A stretch of DNA of 64,000 nucleotides from NCBI GenBank assembly GCA_942492115.1, contig CALODL010000021.1, forward strand, positions 248,001-312,000, in the 5' to 3' direction. This document shows positions 26,485 to 35,963 of the stretch, piece after piece. The notes beneath the pieces are model-generated. The model worked only from the letters and a program-made list of their open reading frames with translations. It searched no databases and was not told where the DNA came from. The first letter of the stretch is position 1, and each line of letters begins with the position of its first letter. Source of the DNA: CALODL01 sp942492115. GTDB lineage: Bacteria; Planctomycetota; Phycisphaerae; UBA1845; CAIVHJ01. Position numbers and translations under genes: made by a program.

Positions 26485-28149
26485 CTAACGATTACGGCAG
26501 TTGCCCAACGGACAACCCTGTTCGTTGGCAGCTGCCAACATGTTCTTGATCGGACCGAAGTTCCCGGAGGCGTAGGCCTCCTGGACCTTGGCGATCACCT
26601 GGGCAGTCGTGTAGTCACTCTCGACATTGCCGGACGCGTTGAGCAACGCGGCCACGGCATGACGCCCTAGCGCGTTCTCGCCACCACCGCCCTGACGCAG
26701 CGCGCCGCGCAGTGTCAGACCATGTGACGACGTCACGCCAAACACGGCATCAAATGAGTCGTCGGTGTCGTAACCGACCCAGTTGCACTCGTGGTGACGC
26801 TGCTTCCAGTAACCCGGTGTGCAGCCTTCGCCACCTCCGCACTCGCCGTTGTCCTCATTGACGCATTCACCATCGACGCAACTGTCGTCAGTGCATTCGT
26901 CATTGTCATCACAATCGATCGGCGTATTGACGCACTCGCCGCCGACACACTCATCTTCGGTACAGGCGTCCTGGTCATCACAATCGATCGGCGTGTTACG
27001 GCAGTTGCCGTCTACACACACGTCGCGGGTACAGGCATCGCGATCATCGCAATCGATCGGAGTGTTGACACACTCGCCATCGACGCATTCGTCGGTCGTA
27101 CACGAATCCTGATCATCACAATCGATCGGCGTGTTGACACACTCACCATCGACGCACTCGTCGGAGGTGCAGCTGTCCTCGTCATCACAATCGATCGGCG
27201 TATTGACGCACTCGCCGTCCACGCATTCGTCAGTCGTGCAGTTGTCCTGGTCGTCGCAATCGATCGGAGTGTTGACACACTCACCATTGACGCACTCGTC
27301 AGAGGTGCACTCATCATCGTCACCGCAATCGATCGGCGTATTGACGCACTCGCCGGCCACGCATGCGTCCTCGGTGCAGGCGTCATCATCACCACACTCG
27401 ATTGGCCGATTGATACACTCGCCTTCGAAGCAGGTATCCTCGGTACATGGATCATCGTCGTCACATTGACAGAACACGACGTCATCGATAGCACCCGAGC
27501 CATTGAGCTGCACGTTCATGAACACGACGCCCGGAATATCACCCAGTGACACTTTGGCCACACCATTGTTGCCCGGCGTCGGCAGGATTTCGGTCGTAAT
27601 CTCGACGCCGCCGGCATCGAGCAGTGTCACGACGGCCGGATCTTCTTCGTCGGCTTCAGTATCCAGAATGGTGATCGAGTCGATGAACACCGGGCCAATG
27701 CCCGAGAAATCGAAGTTCAGCGTTACGCCGACGACGTCGGCGTCATCCGGATCATCGACCTTGCCATCGGCATCGCCGGCGGCCAGGCCGTTTTCGTCAA
27801 CGATAAGAAGGTTCCCTTTGGGGATGCAGTTCTCGAACTCCATGCCCATCTCACCGGCCTCACCCTCTCCAGGGCCCGGGGCATCACACGTTTCATTGGG
27901 TGTACCGAGATCGACATCACCGCCCGATGGGTTGCTCGAATCAAAGATGACTGCAGTGTTCTGGCCCGGGATATCCGGATTGACTCCAAATACACCAATC
28001 GGCCCGCTTCCGCCATCACCAAACACTTCGTCGACTACACATCCACTGACGAGCGGAGCCTCGAAGTCGATTGTCTCGACCTGAGCGCTCGCCGTGGCAA
28101 CGAGGGCGCAAAATGCGCCCGCTACAAGACCTACCTTGATACCTCTCAT
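26485..28149 (-). CDS. Secreted protein with nine 23-residue Cys/Asp repeats and C-terminal CTPGYWK domain
   Basis: 554 residues; the ATG at 28149 has AGGAGGAGG upstream and a signal peptide ending at TASAQ. Residues ~25-228 are a beta-rich domain (ETIDFEAPLVSGCVVDEVFG ... NGSGAIDDVVFCQC) shared with the proteins at 28412 and 39530. Then come nine tandem 23-residue repeats of the form CDDxDxCTxDECVDGECVNTPID, encoded at 27465-26845. The C-terminal ~105 residues are different from its paralogues: CTPGYWKQRHHE, a GGGGENALGRHAVAALLNA helix and an AAANEQGCPL end, a domain seen in surface proteins of many bacteria. Spaced acidic residues and four Cys per repeat suggest Ca binding and disulfides. 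Role unknown; probably surface or matrix. Confidence 0.85.
   Translation of the reverse strand: MRGIKVGLVAGAFCALVATASAQVETIDFEAPLVSGCVVDEVFGDGGSGPIGVFGVNPDIPGQNTAVIFDSSNPSGGDVDLGTPNETCDAPGPGEGEAGEMGMEFENCIPKGNLLIVDENGLAAGDADGKVDDPDDADVVGVTLNFDFSGIGPVFIDSITILDTEADEEDPAVVTLLDAGGVEITTEILPTPGNNGVAKVSLGDIPGVVFMNVQLNGSGAIDDVVFCQCDDDDPCTEDTCFEGECINRPIECGDDDACTEDACVAGECVNTPIDCGDDDECTSDECVNGECVNTPIDCDDQDNCTTDECVDGECVNTPIDCDDEDSCTSDECVDGECVNTPIDCDDQDSCTTDECVDGECVNTPIDCDDRDACTRDVCVDGNCRNTPIDCDDQDACTEDECVGGECVNTPIDCDDNDECTDDSCVDGECVNEDNGECGGGEGCTPGYWKQRHHECNWVGYDTDDSFDAVFGVTSSHGLTLRGALRQGGGGENALGRHAVAALLNASGNVESDYTTAQVIAKVQEAYASGNFGPIKNMLAAANEQGCPLGNCRNR
26845..27465 (-). repeat. 69-bp tandem coding repeats, nine units
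   Basis: Nine consecutive 69-bp units encode the 23-residue Cys/Asp repeats. The inner units (4-8) are the most alike, recognisable on the plus strand by the recurring ATCACAATCGATCGGCGT, as expected for recent expansion by recombination. Confidence 0.88.
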
Positions 28150-28351
28150 ACTGCTGTCCTCCTCCTGTGGTGGAACTGAATTGAATCTAAAACCCACGTC
28201 TTTCCATCGTAGACCTGCACCTGAGAGCCTTCTACCGTTCACCTGCCCAATCGCATGACGTCCTCTAAGTTCAACCCTGGTACACGGTCACACCGAGAGC
28301 CATCCAAACATGGACCGTTATCGGAGCGACCTGATCCGCGCACAAAAAGAA

Positions 28352-28376
28352 GGCCGGGTACACCGTGTACCCGGCC
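28352..28376 (-). terminator. Rho-independent terminator of the 28412 gene
   Basis: GGCCGGGTACAC pairs perfectly with GTGTACCCGGCC. On the minus strand the stem is followed by TTCTTTTTG. It lies 36 nt after the stop of the Cys-repeat gene ending at 28412. Confidence 0.88.
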
Positions 28377-28411
28377 CTTGAAAACGAGGAGTCCTAACTA
28401 CTGCTAAACGA

Positions 28412-30178
28412 CTAGTTGCCTACCGGCGGATGCAACTGGAGGTTGCCGCCGTCGAGATAGCCGTACACTTCGTAAATCACGTCCGTCTTATTCAGATCTG
28501 CACCGGCTTCGACACCGGCGTAGATCGTAATGTGATAGAAATCAGGACAACCGCAGTTGGCCAGGCCACCTGCTGAGCCTTCAGCTGGACACTCGGGGCC
28601 GACGTCATCCTGGCCGGCGGCATGCCGACCGGTGGAGCGCGCGGCACCGCGCCGTGCAGCCGAAGCCTGACGAGCGGTCGAGCCCGGTTCGCCGAGATCT
28701 TCGACGTGGACCTCGAACCAGTGGTAGGTCTCACCCGGCACGACACCGGCAAGGTCTGCCGTGGCGTTGCGCAGGTTCTTGAACGTCCCCACGCCTTCGA
28801 AATCGAGCTGCTTGGCTGGAGCCGGACGGGCCTGCATGCACCACCCCGGATCGCTGCACGTGATCAGATCGATCTCGGTGCCTTCCGGTGCACTCGACGT
28901 GCCGGCATGGAAGATGAAACCCTGGCGACCCGGACCACGCTGCTCGTGATGCGTCCATTCGCCACGCGGCTGCGGCTGGGCCGCGGTCGGGGCACCCGCC
29001 TGGCCACCGAAGGTGTACCGATGACCGTCATAGGTATCGTGACCACCGCCGGTCATGCGGCATTCGAGGCCACACTCGCCATTGTCTTCGTTGATGCACT
29101 CACCGTCCACGCAACGGTCGTCAGTGCATTCGTCGTTGTCATCACAATCGATCGGCGTATTGCTGCACTGACCGGCTTCGCATTCGTCGATCGTACAGTC
29201 ATCTTCGTCGTCGCAATCGATCGACGTATTGACACACTCGCCATCTACGCACTCATCGGTCGTGCAATCATCCTGATCATCGCAGTTCATCGGATCATTG
29301 AAGCACTCGCCGTCGATGCAGTAATCACCAGTGCATTCATCCTGGTCATCGCAACTGATCGGATCGTTCACGCATTCACCCGCAACGCAGGCATCGTTCG
29401 TACATGCATCATTGTCGTTGCAATCGATCGGCTCGTTGATGCATTGGCCACGAACACAGGAATCGACCGTGCACGGGTCGTCGTCATCGCACATGCAGAA
29501 CACGATGTCATCAATCGCCCCCGAACCGTTGAGCTGCACGCTCATCGAGGACACGTTAGGTACGTCGCCGAGAAACACCATGGCCACGCCGTTGTCACCC
29601 GGCGTCGGCATGACCTCGGTCGTAATCATATTGCCCATGCCATCGAACAGCGTGACGACATCGGGATCTTCTTCGTCAGGCTCGGTGTCCAGAATGGTAA
29701 TCGAATCGATGAATACCGGACCGATCGCGGAAAAATCGAAGTTCAACATCGACCCCACGACATCGGCATCGTCCGGATCGGCTATGAAGCCATCCGGACA
29801 CCCGGGATCTGCGATCGCACCGCCGTCTTCGTCGATGATCAACAGGTTGCCCAACGGTACCGCATTCTCGAATGGCATGCCCATCTCACCCGCTGCGCCG
29901 ACGCCCGGGCCGCCGAACGTCTCATTCGGCGTCCCAAGATCGATGTCGCCACCGGTCGGGTTGCTCGAATCGAAGATCACCGCGGCGTTTTCCCCTGGGA
30001 AACCCGGGTTCACACCGTTGACTCCGATCGGACCGCTCCCGCCGTCGCCAGTGACTTCACTGACGATACATCCTGGATCGAGACTCTCGAAATCGATGGT
30101 TTCGACCTGTTGTGCCTGGGCGACAGTCGCCATCACGCTCATGGCGCCACACAGGGCGCCGACCCTTAAACCCCTCAT
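28412..30178 (-). CDS. Secreted protein with six 23-residue Cys/Asp repeats and TGGG C-terminal domain
   Basis: 588 residues; GAGGAGGAG is 5 nt before the ATG and the signal peptide ends near VAQAQ. The N-terminal ~230 residues match the 26485 protein closely (ETIDFESLDPGCIVSEVTGD, then FIDSITILDTEPDEEDP and NGSGAIDDIVFCMC). Six 23-residue Cys/Asp repeats follow (29491-29078). The C-terminal domain starts ECRMTGGGHDTYDGHRYTFG and contains GFIFHAGTSSAP and FEGVGTFKN; it resembles the beta-sandwich domains that follow 'choice-of-anchor' regions, and it is shared with the 39530 protein. An Arg/Ala-rich loop (RQASAARRGAARSTGRHAAG) is inserted. Probably a surface or matrix protein. Confidence 0.85.
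   Translation of the reverse strand: MRGLRVGALCGAMSVMATVAQAQQVETIDFESLDPGCIVSEVTGDGGSGPIGVNGVNPGFPGENAAVIFDSSNPTGGDIDLGTPNETFGGPGVGAAGEMGMPFENAVPLGNLLIIDEDGGAIADPGCPDGFIADPDDADVVGSMLNFDFSAIGPVFIDSITILDTEPDEEDPDVVTLFDGMGNMITTEVMPTPGDNGVAMVFLGDVPNVSSMSVQLNGSGAIDDIVFCMCDDDDPCTVDSCVRGQCINEPIDCNDNDACTNDACVAGECVNDPISCDDQDECTGDYCIDGECFNDPMNCDDQDDCTTDECVDGECVNTSIDCDDEDDCTIDECEAGQCSNTPIDCDDNDECTDDRCVDGECINEDNGECGLECRMTGGGHDTYDGHRYTFGGQAGAPTAAQPQPRGEWTHHEQRGPGRQGFIFHAGTSSAPEGTEIDLITCSDPGWCMQARPAPAKQLDFEGVGTFKNLRNATADLAGVVPGETYHWFEVHVEDLGEPGSTARQASAARRGAARSTGRHAAGQDDVGPECPAEGSAGGLANCGCPDFYHITIYAGVEAGADLNKTDVIYEVYGYLDGGNLQLHPPVGN
29078..29491 (-). repeat. 69-bp tandem coding repeats, six units
   Basis: Six consecutive 69-bp units encode CDDxDxCTxDxCVxGECxNxPIx repeats. 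They are more diverged from one another than those in the 26485 gene. Confidence 0.85.
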
Positions 30179-30420
30179 GCTTTCTCCTCCTCAGTTGTGT
30201 TGGTGGGTGTTACTCGGACGGTCTTCGTCCGCCGGTGAAATGCTAGGCCGGGTGCGAGGTCCGATCAAAACCAGTGGTCCGAGAACATCAACCCGTGTTC
30301 CGACGGTTTCAGGACAGGTCCTCTAATGTGGGCACTCTTGATCCTCAACGCCTGGAAACAGAAAGTGCCTTACTCCATTCGGGGGATCAAAAAAAAACTT
30401 CGTTCGATAAGAAAGTCTCC

Positions 30421-30501
30421 TCAGCAGAATCCGTGGGTGAGTTCTGGATGAGACAAGAGTCAGAGGAGAGAGAGCTCTTGATCTGCCACGGATTGTGCTG
30501 A
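30421..30501. other. Conserved non-coding inverted-repeat element, copy 1
   Basis: TCAGCAGAATCCGTGG (30421-30436) and CCACGGATTGTGCTGA (30486-30501) pair over 16 bp with one mismatch, enclosing 49 nt. The right half (AGAGTCAGAGGAGAG ... CCACGGATTGTGCTG) is clearly similar to 39410-39460. Both copies lie just beyond the terminator of a minus-strand gene. The gap 30179-30605 has no credible ORF: it also holds the Shine-Dalgarno and leader of the 28412 gene and the terminator at 30512-30558. Confidence 0.5.
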
Positions 30502-30511
30502 AGAACCCCCC

Positions 30512-30558
30512 AAAAAAAAAGAACCAGGCCCCCCCGTGCAGGAAAGAGGACCTGGTTC
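30512..30558 (-). terminator. Rho-independent terminator of the LamG/dockerin-like gene
   Basis: On the minus strand GAACCAGG pairs with CCTGGTTC (22-nt loop) and is followed by nine T. A second hairpin, CGGGCCC/GGGCCCG at 30568-30587, lies between the stop at 30606 and this one. Confidence 0.85.
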
Positions 30559-30605
30559 CTCATGCTGCGGGCCCACCGTTGGGCCCGGTCAATGTCCCCA
30601 AACAC

Positions 30606-33600
30606 CTATGGCTTGTGGATCCTCGATTCGTGTCGTCTCTCAACTTCGATCGTGGCCGAGGTCGACTCACGAACGAGAATCTGACCGTTGGCGAGCGTCG
30701 GAAACAGGAACGTCCTGTGACCCGAGTCGTCAGCGTCGTGCAAGATGTCAACGACAAACCGGCCGGATGCATCCGGACTGGCACGATAGATGAACGTTGC
30801 CAGATATGATTGAGCCGCGGTTGCGCGGCCTGCCTCATCTGTCCCAGCGACCATTTGCCTCGTAGCCACGTTGAATGCAGACCACATGTTCGTGTCGCCG
30901 GCACCCCGGTTGCCGCTTCGATGAACGGATCCGGTTACCAATGGGCTCGCCTGATTTACGACGATGTCGACGAGCTCCAGCCGACCCGTTGCTCCGCCCC
31001 GCGCCGCAAGGTGCAACTGGTAACCGCGGAGATCCTTCAAAGCATCTTTGAGGATCACATCAACTTCGACAATCCCGCCCGGTCGGATTCTCGAGGCAGA
31101 CGGAACCAGCGAGAGGCCAGTATGGCCAACCGTGATTGGTCCGCCACTGGGCTGCGGGCCACCCAGCGGACACGTGCACGAAGTCGTTCCAGAAAAAGCA
31201 TTCAGCGCCAGGAAGGCATCATTTCCGTCACACACACCGTCCGGTGCGCAGCTACCAAATTGACCGCCCGCATCGACGTTGTAAGCGACGGGCGAATCGG
31301 CCTCGCACGTGTAGGGGTCACCCGGGTTGCCGTTGGGATCTGTGTCCGAGAAGCAATTGAGGGCATGGAATCGATCGTTGCCATCCGGCGTTCCATCAGG
31401 CGGACACAAACCGAACTGACCACCCATATCACCGAACGGAATACCTGTTCCAACACAGGCCCCCGCCTCACAGGCCCACCACGTACAGTTGTCGTCCCGG
31501 ATGCTGTCGCCGTTCGTGTCAGCACAATCGGCGATCGTGCTGCACGGGGGCACGTCCGTGCTCGACTGAATTGCAGCCGAAATGACCGACTCACGCGTAC
31601 CGTTGCCATCGTCATCGTAGAACAACAGGATGTCATAGATCCCGAACGGCTCATGCGCCGACATCTGGACATTGACCCCAATGGTCGGGGTGCCCAGTGT
31701 CGGTGGGATCTTGACCGTCCGCACGACGGGCTCACCCGGTGGCAGACCGTCGAGACTGATGAGGTCACCACCATCACCACCCGTCGGATCCATGACCACG
31801 ATCTCAGCGTCGAACGTCCCGCCCGTGCCGTCGGCATCAGCTATCTCCCACACGACCGCAATGCCGCCGCCACCGATGGGGACAGGCGTCACGGGCGTTG
31901 GATCAACCGCAATCAGGCACCATTTGTTGACGGCCTGGACCGAACCTCGACAGTTGAACTTGTGCCCCGTATCGAGGTTGGTGACGAAGAAGTCATAGCA
32001 ACCAACCAGGTACGGTGTCAGGCCGGCCGGTCGATCGATGGTCACGGTGATGGTCGTGCACGTCCCCGCGGGAATCGTCACGGTACCGCCCGATGGCGAG
32101 AAAACCGTTGGACCATTGATCAGGCATCCCGGAGGGCCAGCAGCCACGCCGCCGAGTGACCAGCTGTAGTCGTGGGACTCGTTGGAGTAATTACAGATGA
32201 CCAGATCGACGTTGCGCTGTGTTTGACCGTTACAGAACTGGCGGTCCCACGGCACGATGCAGGTCTCTTTGCACTTGCCGGCCGCACCGGCCCGGTAGAG
32301 ATCCTGAACTTCACCGGGCGTCAGAACACGGCGGAAAATCTCGACTTCGTCGATCTCACCATCAAACTGACCGCCCGAGCCGGCAGGATGACCGGCGCCG
32401 ATGAACAGGTTCAGCGCGTTGGAGGCGCTGCCGGGGGATGGCGTCGGATCATGCGTTGGCAGGATCGGGGCGCCATCCACGTAGAAGCGAATGCCAGTGG
32501 GCGCGTCGCGATCAACGGTGACCGTAACATGGTGCCAGATGCCATCGGCGACGAACGCGCCGGAATCGAAACTGGCCGCACCGCCGGCGTCACCCATCTG
32601 GAACGCGAGATTGCCGTTGAACAGGAACATCTCGTATCCAACGGGATCCTGGATACCCTGCTTGTCCACGATCGGCGACACTTCGGCGATACTGCACGTG
32701 CGGACCCAGGCATCGATGGACCAGTCGCTGCCGGCCATATCAATACTGCCGTTGTCCGGGACGACGATACGATCGTCCACACCGTCGAAGCTCACCGCCC
32801 GCGATACGGCACCGGTCACGACCAGCGGACCGTTCGTATGCGTCCCATCATTTCCGCCAGCGATGTCGACAGCAGTCGGTCCGCTGGGTTCGTCCAAGGT
32901 CCACCACGCGACCATGGTCGGCGGCGGCGGAACGCAAGGCGTGCACGGGGATTCGATATCACCCATGCGCGTCTTTTCCTGCAGGAACAAATCGCCATCG
33001 AGGTCAACCAGGACGCTGTTGCCCACGTTACCCCCCGTACCAGGCAGGCACTGGGCGCCGTAGATCGTCTGGGGACCGAACTGCAGTGCATCGCCGGTGG
33101 CCCACACGTTCCCGGACAAGTCGTAGTCGACACCGCCCGTCGAGTTCTCGCCCGTAAACACGCCGATGGAGAACAGGTTTGGGGTCGGCGCCCACGACGA
33201 ACCGGTCCAGAAATACTCCAGCACGCGACCGGTGTGTGCCGCCGGGTTGGTGTCGCCGTTCATCGGGCGTTCGCCGAGCAACATATGGCCGCGAGTCGAG
33301 AAACTGATGTCGGACACTGGACTCGAACGGTTCGATCCCGTGCGCGGCGGCATGGTGATTTCGAGTTGTTCCGTGCCGAGGAAGTCCGCACCGGTCCCGC
33401 CACCGAGGCTCACTGACCAGATCTCGTTGGCTTGGGCCGGCTCGACATTGCCTTCGTCTTCCCACCATATGCCGTAATATACACGGTTGTCATAGACCTG
33501 GACGCCCCACGGCCGATCGCCGCGCGGAGCAAAACCGGCCGAACCGGAATCCGGTGCACCATGATCGAAGGTACTCAGAATCGTACCGGTGAGACTGACG

Positions 33601-35210
33601 CGGTAGATCTTGCCGTCCTCCATATTGGTCACGAAGAACTGCCGGTGACGACAATCATAGGCAATGTTACCCAGACCCGGCCCGGTGTTCGGCAGGTTGG
33701 CCAGAACGGTCACCGCACCCGTTGTATTGTCGAGCCGGTAAATCGCTCCCGCGGTGCCGATGCCGATGAGATCAGAGTAGTACGATGTCGTTGCGGTCAC
33801 GTAGATGTGCCCGAAGGGATCGAGCGACAACCCATAGATTGAGCCCAGCGTGTTGCCGTCCCATGTCGGATGGCTGTAGCGTGTCGCCGCGGCCCAGTTG
33901 GTGTTGAGCGGCGCAGAGGGCTTGTTCTTGGTATCCACGACGACGACGCGTGGGTCGGTCAGCGCCGGAGCATCCTTGGTCACCACGACCACCTCGCCGG
34001 TGAAGCCCGCATAATCAGGAGCGGTGTACCTGGGCGGGCGCTCGCAACATTCGCCGACGCCACAGTCGAAGACCTCCTGTGGGCACTCGACGTCGCTGCA
34101 CGTCGTATCGTCCCCCTGATACACGCCGAACTGCTCGTTGCACGATTGCGACGTCGTAATCTGACAGAACGAACCCGCTCCAGGTTCAAAGATGCAACAG
34201 GCTCCTTCGGGCTCGTCACAGATATCCACTTCGGCACATGATGTGAAGTTCCCCTGGTACAGTCCGCCCATGTCGACGCAGTCGGTCTGGTTCAGATCGG
34301 CACACGTCGCATCAGCGCACGGTTCAGGAAAGCAGCAGGCCCCGATCGGGCTCATGGGATCGCACGGATTCGGCGTGCACGTGGATCCGTCACCGAAGTA
34401 GGTCCCGAACTGGGCGTGACAGTCCGCGGAGCTGATGGGCTCGATGCACATGAGACCACCCTGCGGACCCTCGACGCAGCAGGCCCCGGTCGGATCGACC
34501 ATGCCGTCACAGGGTGGACACGACCAGATCAACTCGCCTGCCGGGCCAACGTTTTCAACGGCCAACGGGCACGGCGTCCCGTCCGGACAATCGGCTACAC
34601 ACTCAACGATATCGCCCATCACGACCGGGTGACAGACATCGGGACTGGCTTCGCAATCACAGGACGTGATGCGGAAGGTGTCCGGATTACCCGGCTGCAG
34701 TTGAGTAATCTCCTTCGGCAGACAAATGTCATCGGGCGTCGGAGCGGGACACGGCCCACTGCAAGCCTCAGTGCATGTGCCGGGTTGGTTGGGGTTACAC
34801 ACCGTCGACACTTCGCATAGCTGGGGATCGGTGTCGTCGTGACAACCACACTCGTACAATACCCGACCATCGGCGAGGGCATATGATTTGAGTTCGCACG
34901 GACCGGGCGGGTTGGTATCGAAGCACTCATTGATACAGTTGAAGATGCGGAGATCGGCGTCGTACTGGATTCCACAACTGCCAGCACAATCACATGATGC
35001 GATACTGACTGAGCCGTCCAGACCCACCACGTACCTCGATGGTACGCAGCTCTGATTCATGCCACAGCCGCCTTCACATGACTGACCGGTTGGATCGGGA
35101 ACGCAGTCATCCCCACCTCCGGAGGCTCCGCGTCCGGCATCCTGTCCCCAGGACACCCCGCATAGCACGGTGGCCAAACACACACTGACGTTGCACATCG
35201 ACTTGAGCAT
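30606..35210 (-). CDS. Giant secreted Cys-rich/LamG/dockerin/cohesin-like protein
   Basis: 1534 residues. The ATG at 35210 has GGAAGGA upstream and a signal peptide ending at SWGQD. Order of parts: a Cys-rich N-terminal ~400 residues with repeated 'GACC...' units (DPTGACCVEGPQGG, SPIGACCFPEPCAD, PEGACCIFEPGAGS); an SMP-30/NHL-like propeller (~420-760; GLSLDPFGHIYVTATTS, DLSGNVWATGDALQFGP); a LamG sandwich (~775-970; VAWWTLDEPSG, WHHVTVTVDRDAPTGIRFYV, DEVEIFRRVLTPGEVQDLY); Ig-like strands; and two dockerin-like loops (TPDGNDRFHALNCF, CDGNDAFLALNAF) plus a cohesin-like end. The last ~250 residues are shared with the 14816 protein. Likely surface-attached; binding partner unknown. Confidence 0.83.
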   Translation of the reverse strand: MLKSMCNVSVCLATVLCGVSWGQDAGRGASGGGDDCVPDPTGQSCEGGCGMNQSCVPSRYVVGLDGSVSIASCDCAGSCGIQYDADLRIFNCINECFDTNPPGPCELKSYALADGRVLYECGCHDDTDPQLCEVSTVCNPNQPGTCTEACSGPCPAPTPDDICLPKEITQLQPGNPDTFRITSCDCEASPDVCHPVVMGDIVECVADCPDGTPCPLAVENVGPAGELIWSCPPCDGMVDPTGACCVEGPQGGLMCIEPISSADCHAQFGTYFGDGSTCTPNPCDPMSPIGACCFPEPCADATCADLNQTDCVDMGGLYQGNFTSCAEVDICDEPEGACCIFEPGAGSFCQITTSQSCNEQFGVYQGDDTTCSDVECPQEVFDCGVGECCERPPRYTAPDYAGFTGEVVVVTKDAPALTDPRVVVVDTKNKPSAPLNTNWAAATRYSHPTWDGNTLGSIYGLSLDPFGHIYVTATTSYYSDLIGIGTAGAIYRLDNTTGAVTVLANLPNTGPGLGNIAYDCRHRQFFVTNMEDGKIYRVSLTGTILSTFDHGAPDSGSAGFAPRGDRPWGVQVYDNRVYYGIWWEDEGNVEPAQANEIWSVSLGGGTGADFLGTEQLEITMPPRTGSNRSSPVSDISFSTRGHMLLGERPMNGDTNPAAHTGRVLEYFWTGSSWAPTPNLFSIGVFTGENSTGGVDYDLSGNVWATGDALQFGPQTIYGAQCLPGTGGNVGNSVLVDLDGDLFLQEKTRMGDIESPCTPCVPPPPTMVAWWTLDEPSGPTAVDIAGGNDGTHTNGPLVVTGAVSRAVSFDGVDDRIVVPDNGSIDMAGSDWSIDAWVRTCSIAEVSPIVDKQGIQDPVGYEMFLFNGNLAFQMGDAGGAASFDSGAFVADGIWHHVTVTVDRDAPTGIRFYVDGAPILPTHDPTPSPGSASNALNLFIGAGHPAGSGGQFDGEIDEVEIFRRVLTPGEVQDLYRAGAAGKCKETCIVPWDRQFCNGQTQRNVDLVICNYSNESHDYSWSLGGVAAGPPGCLINGPTVFSPSGGTVTIPAGTCTTITVTIDRPAGLTPYLVGCYDFFVTNLDTGHKFNCRGSVQAVNKWCLIAVDPTPVTPVPIGGGGIAVVWEIADADGTGGTFDAEIVVMDPTGGDGGDLISLDGLPPGEPVVRTVKIPPTLGTPTIGVNVQMSAHEPFGIYDILLFYDDDGNGTRESVISAAIQSSTDVPPCSTIADCADTNGDSIRDDNCTWWACEAGACVGTGIPFGDMGGQFGLCPPDGTPDGNDRFHALNCFSDTDPNGNPGDPYTCEADSPVAYNVDAGGQFGSCAPDGVCDGNDAFLALNAFSGTTSCTCPLGGPQPSGGPITVGHTGLSLVPSASRIRPGGIVEVDVILKDALKDLRGYQLHLAARGGATGRLELVDIVVNQASPLVTGSVHRSGNRGAGDTNMWSAFNVATRQMVAGTDEAGRATAAQSYLATFIYRASPDASGRFVVDILHDADDSGHRTFLFPTLANGQILVRESTSATIEVERRHESRIHKP

Positions 35211-35408
35211 GGTCCTTCCTTCCCGCATCCGAATGGCACGTCTGGCCACTGGAGGCGTAGTAACTTCCCGGTAGGTCTTAACTTGTGATCTCGCGGTCGC
35301 GAGGCAGCGGGGATTTGCAGTACAATGAGCGGGCACCCTGCACGGTGCCCCCTGCACAATGGAAGAAGCACCATTTCTAGCGCAGGAAGCTCAGAAAAAA
35401 CAAAAAAA

Positions 35409-35963
35409 ATGGCCGATCCTCCCCCGGACAGTTCAGCGCCTCCTGAAGGCGACGGTATGACACAGGACCTGCTGCCCATCGTGTACGAAGAGCTTCGGGC
35501 CCTGGCCGGGGTCTACATGCAGGGCGAGCGCCTTGACCACACCCTGCAGCCCACCGCCCTGGTCCACGAAGCATTCGTCCGGTTGTCGGGCAAGGACGCG
35601 CGGTGGAACGACCGGGCCCACTTCTGCCGCGTCGCCGCACGAGCCATGCGCCGCATCCTGGTCAATCATGCCCGGGACCACCGGCGCCAGAAACGTGGGG
35701 GGGCCGCACGCAAGCTCGAGCTGACTGAGGTCGACGTGCTGAGCAACGTTGCGAACATTGATCTCATTGCCCTCGACGAAGCCCTCGAGCGCTTCACCGC
35801 CATCGATCCACGAAAAGTTCAAATCGCCCAACTGCGCTACTTTGGCGGATTCTCCATCAATGAGACTGCCGAAATCCTGGAGATCTCGGTGGCCCAGGTC
35901 AAGCGTGAATGGGTGCTTGCGCGCGCCTGGTTGCTGCGCGAGCTGGACAAGGAGTCGATGTGA
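35409..35963 (+). CDS. ECF-type sigma factor (TIGR02999-like)
   Basis: 184 residues. Diagnostic stretches are IVYEELRALAGVYMQGERLD, HTLQPTALVHEAFVRLSG and FCRVAARAMRRILVNHARD (region 2), and FSINETAEILEISVAQVKRE (region 4). This matches the sigma family that accompanies Ser/Thr kinases in Planctomycetota and Acidobacteriota. The ATG at 35409 follows an A-rich stretch without Shine-Dalgarno; the ATG at 35457 is an alternative. Its stop TGA overlaps the kinase ATG by one base (TGATG), so the two are translationally coupled. Confidence 0.88.
   Translation: MADPPPDSSAPPEGDGMTQDLLPIVYEELRALAGVYMQGERLDHTLQPTALVHEAFVRLSGKDARWNDRAHFCRVAARAMRRILVNHARDHRRQKRGGAARKLELTEVDVLSNVANIDLIALDEALERFTAIDPRKVQIAQLRYFGGFSINETAEILEISVAQVKREWVLARAWLLRELDKESM

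Noticed and set aside
28622..30169. 515-residue plus-strand ORF
   Set aside because: Antisense of the Cys-repeat gene; its repetitiveness mirrors the 69-bp repeats of the real gene.
30810..32159. 449-residue plus-strand ORF
   Set aside because: Antisense of the LamG/dockerin gene, with Arg-rich composition and no domain.
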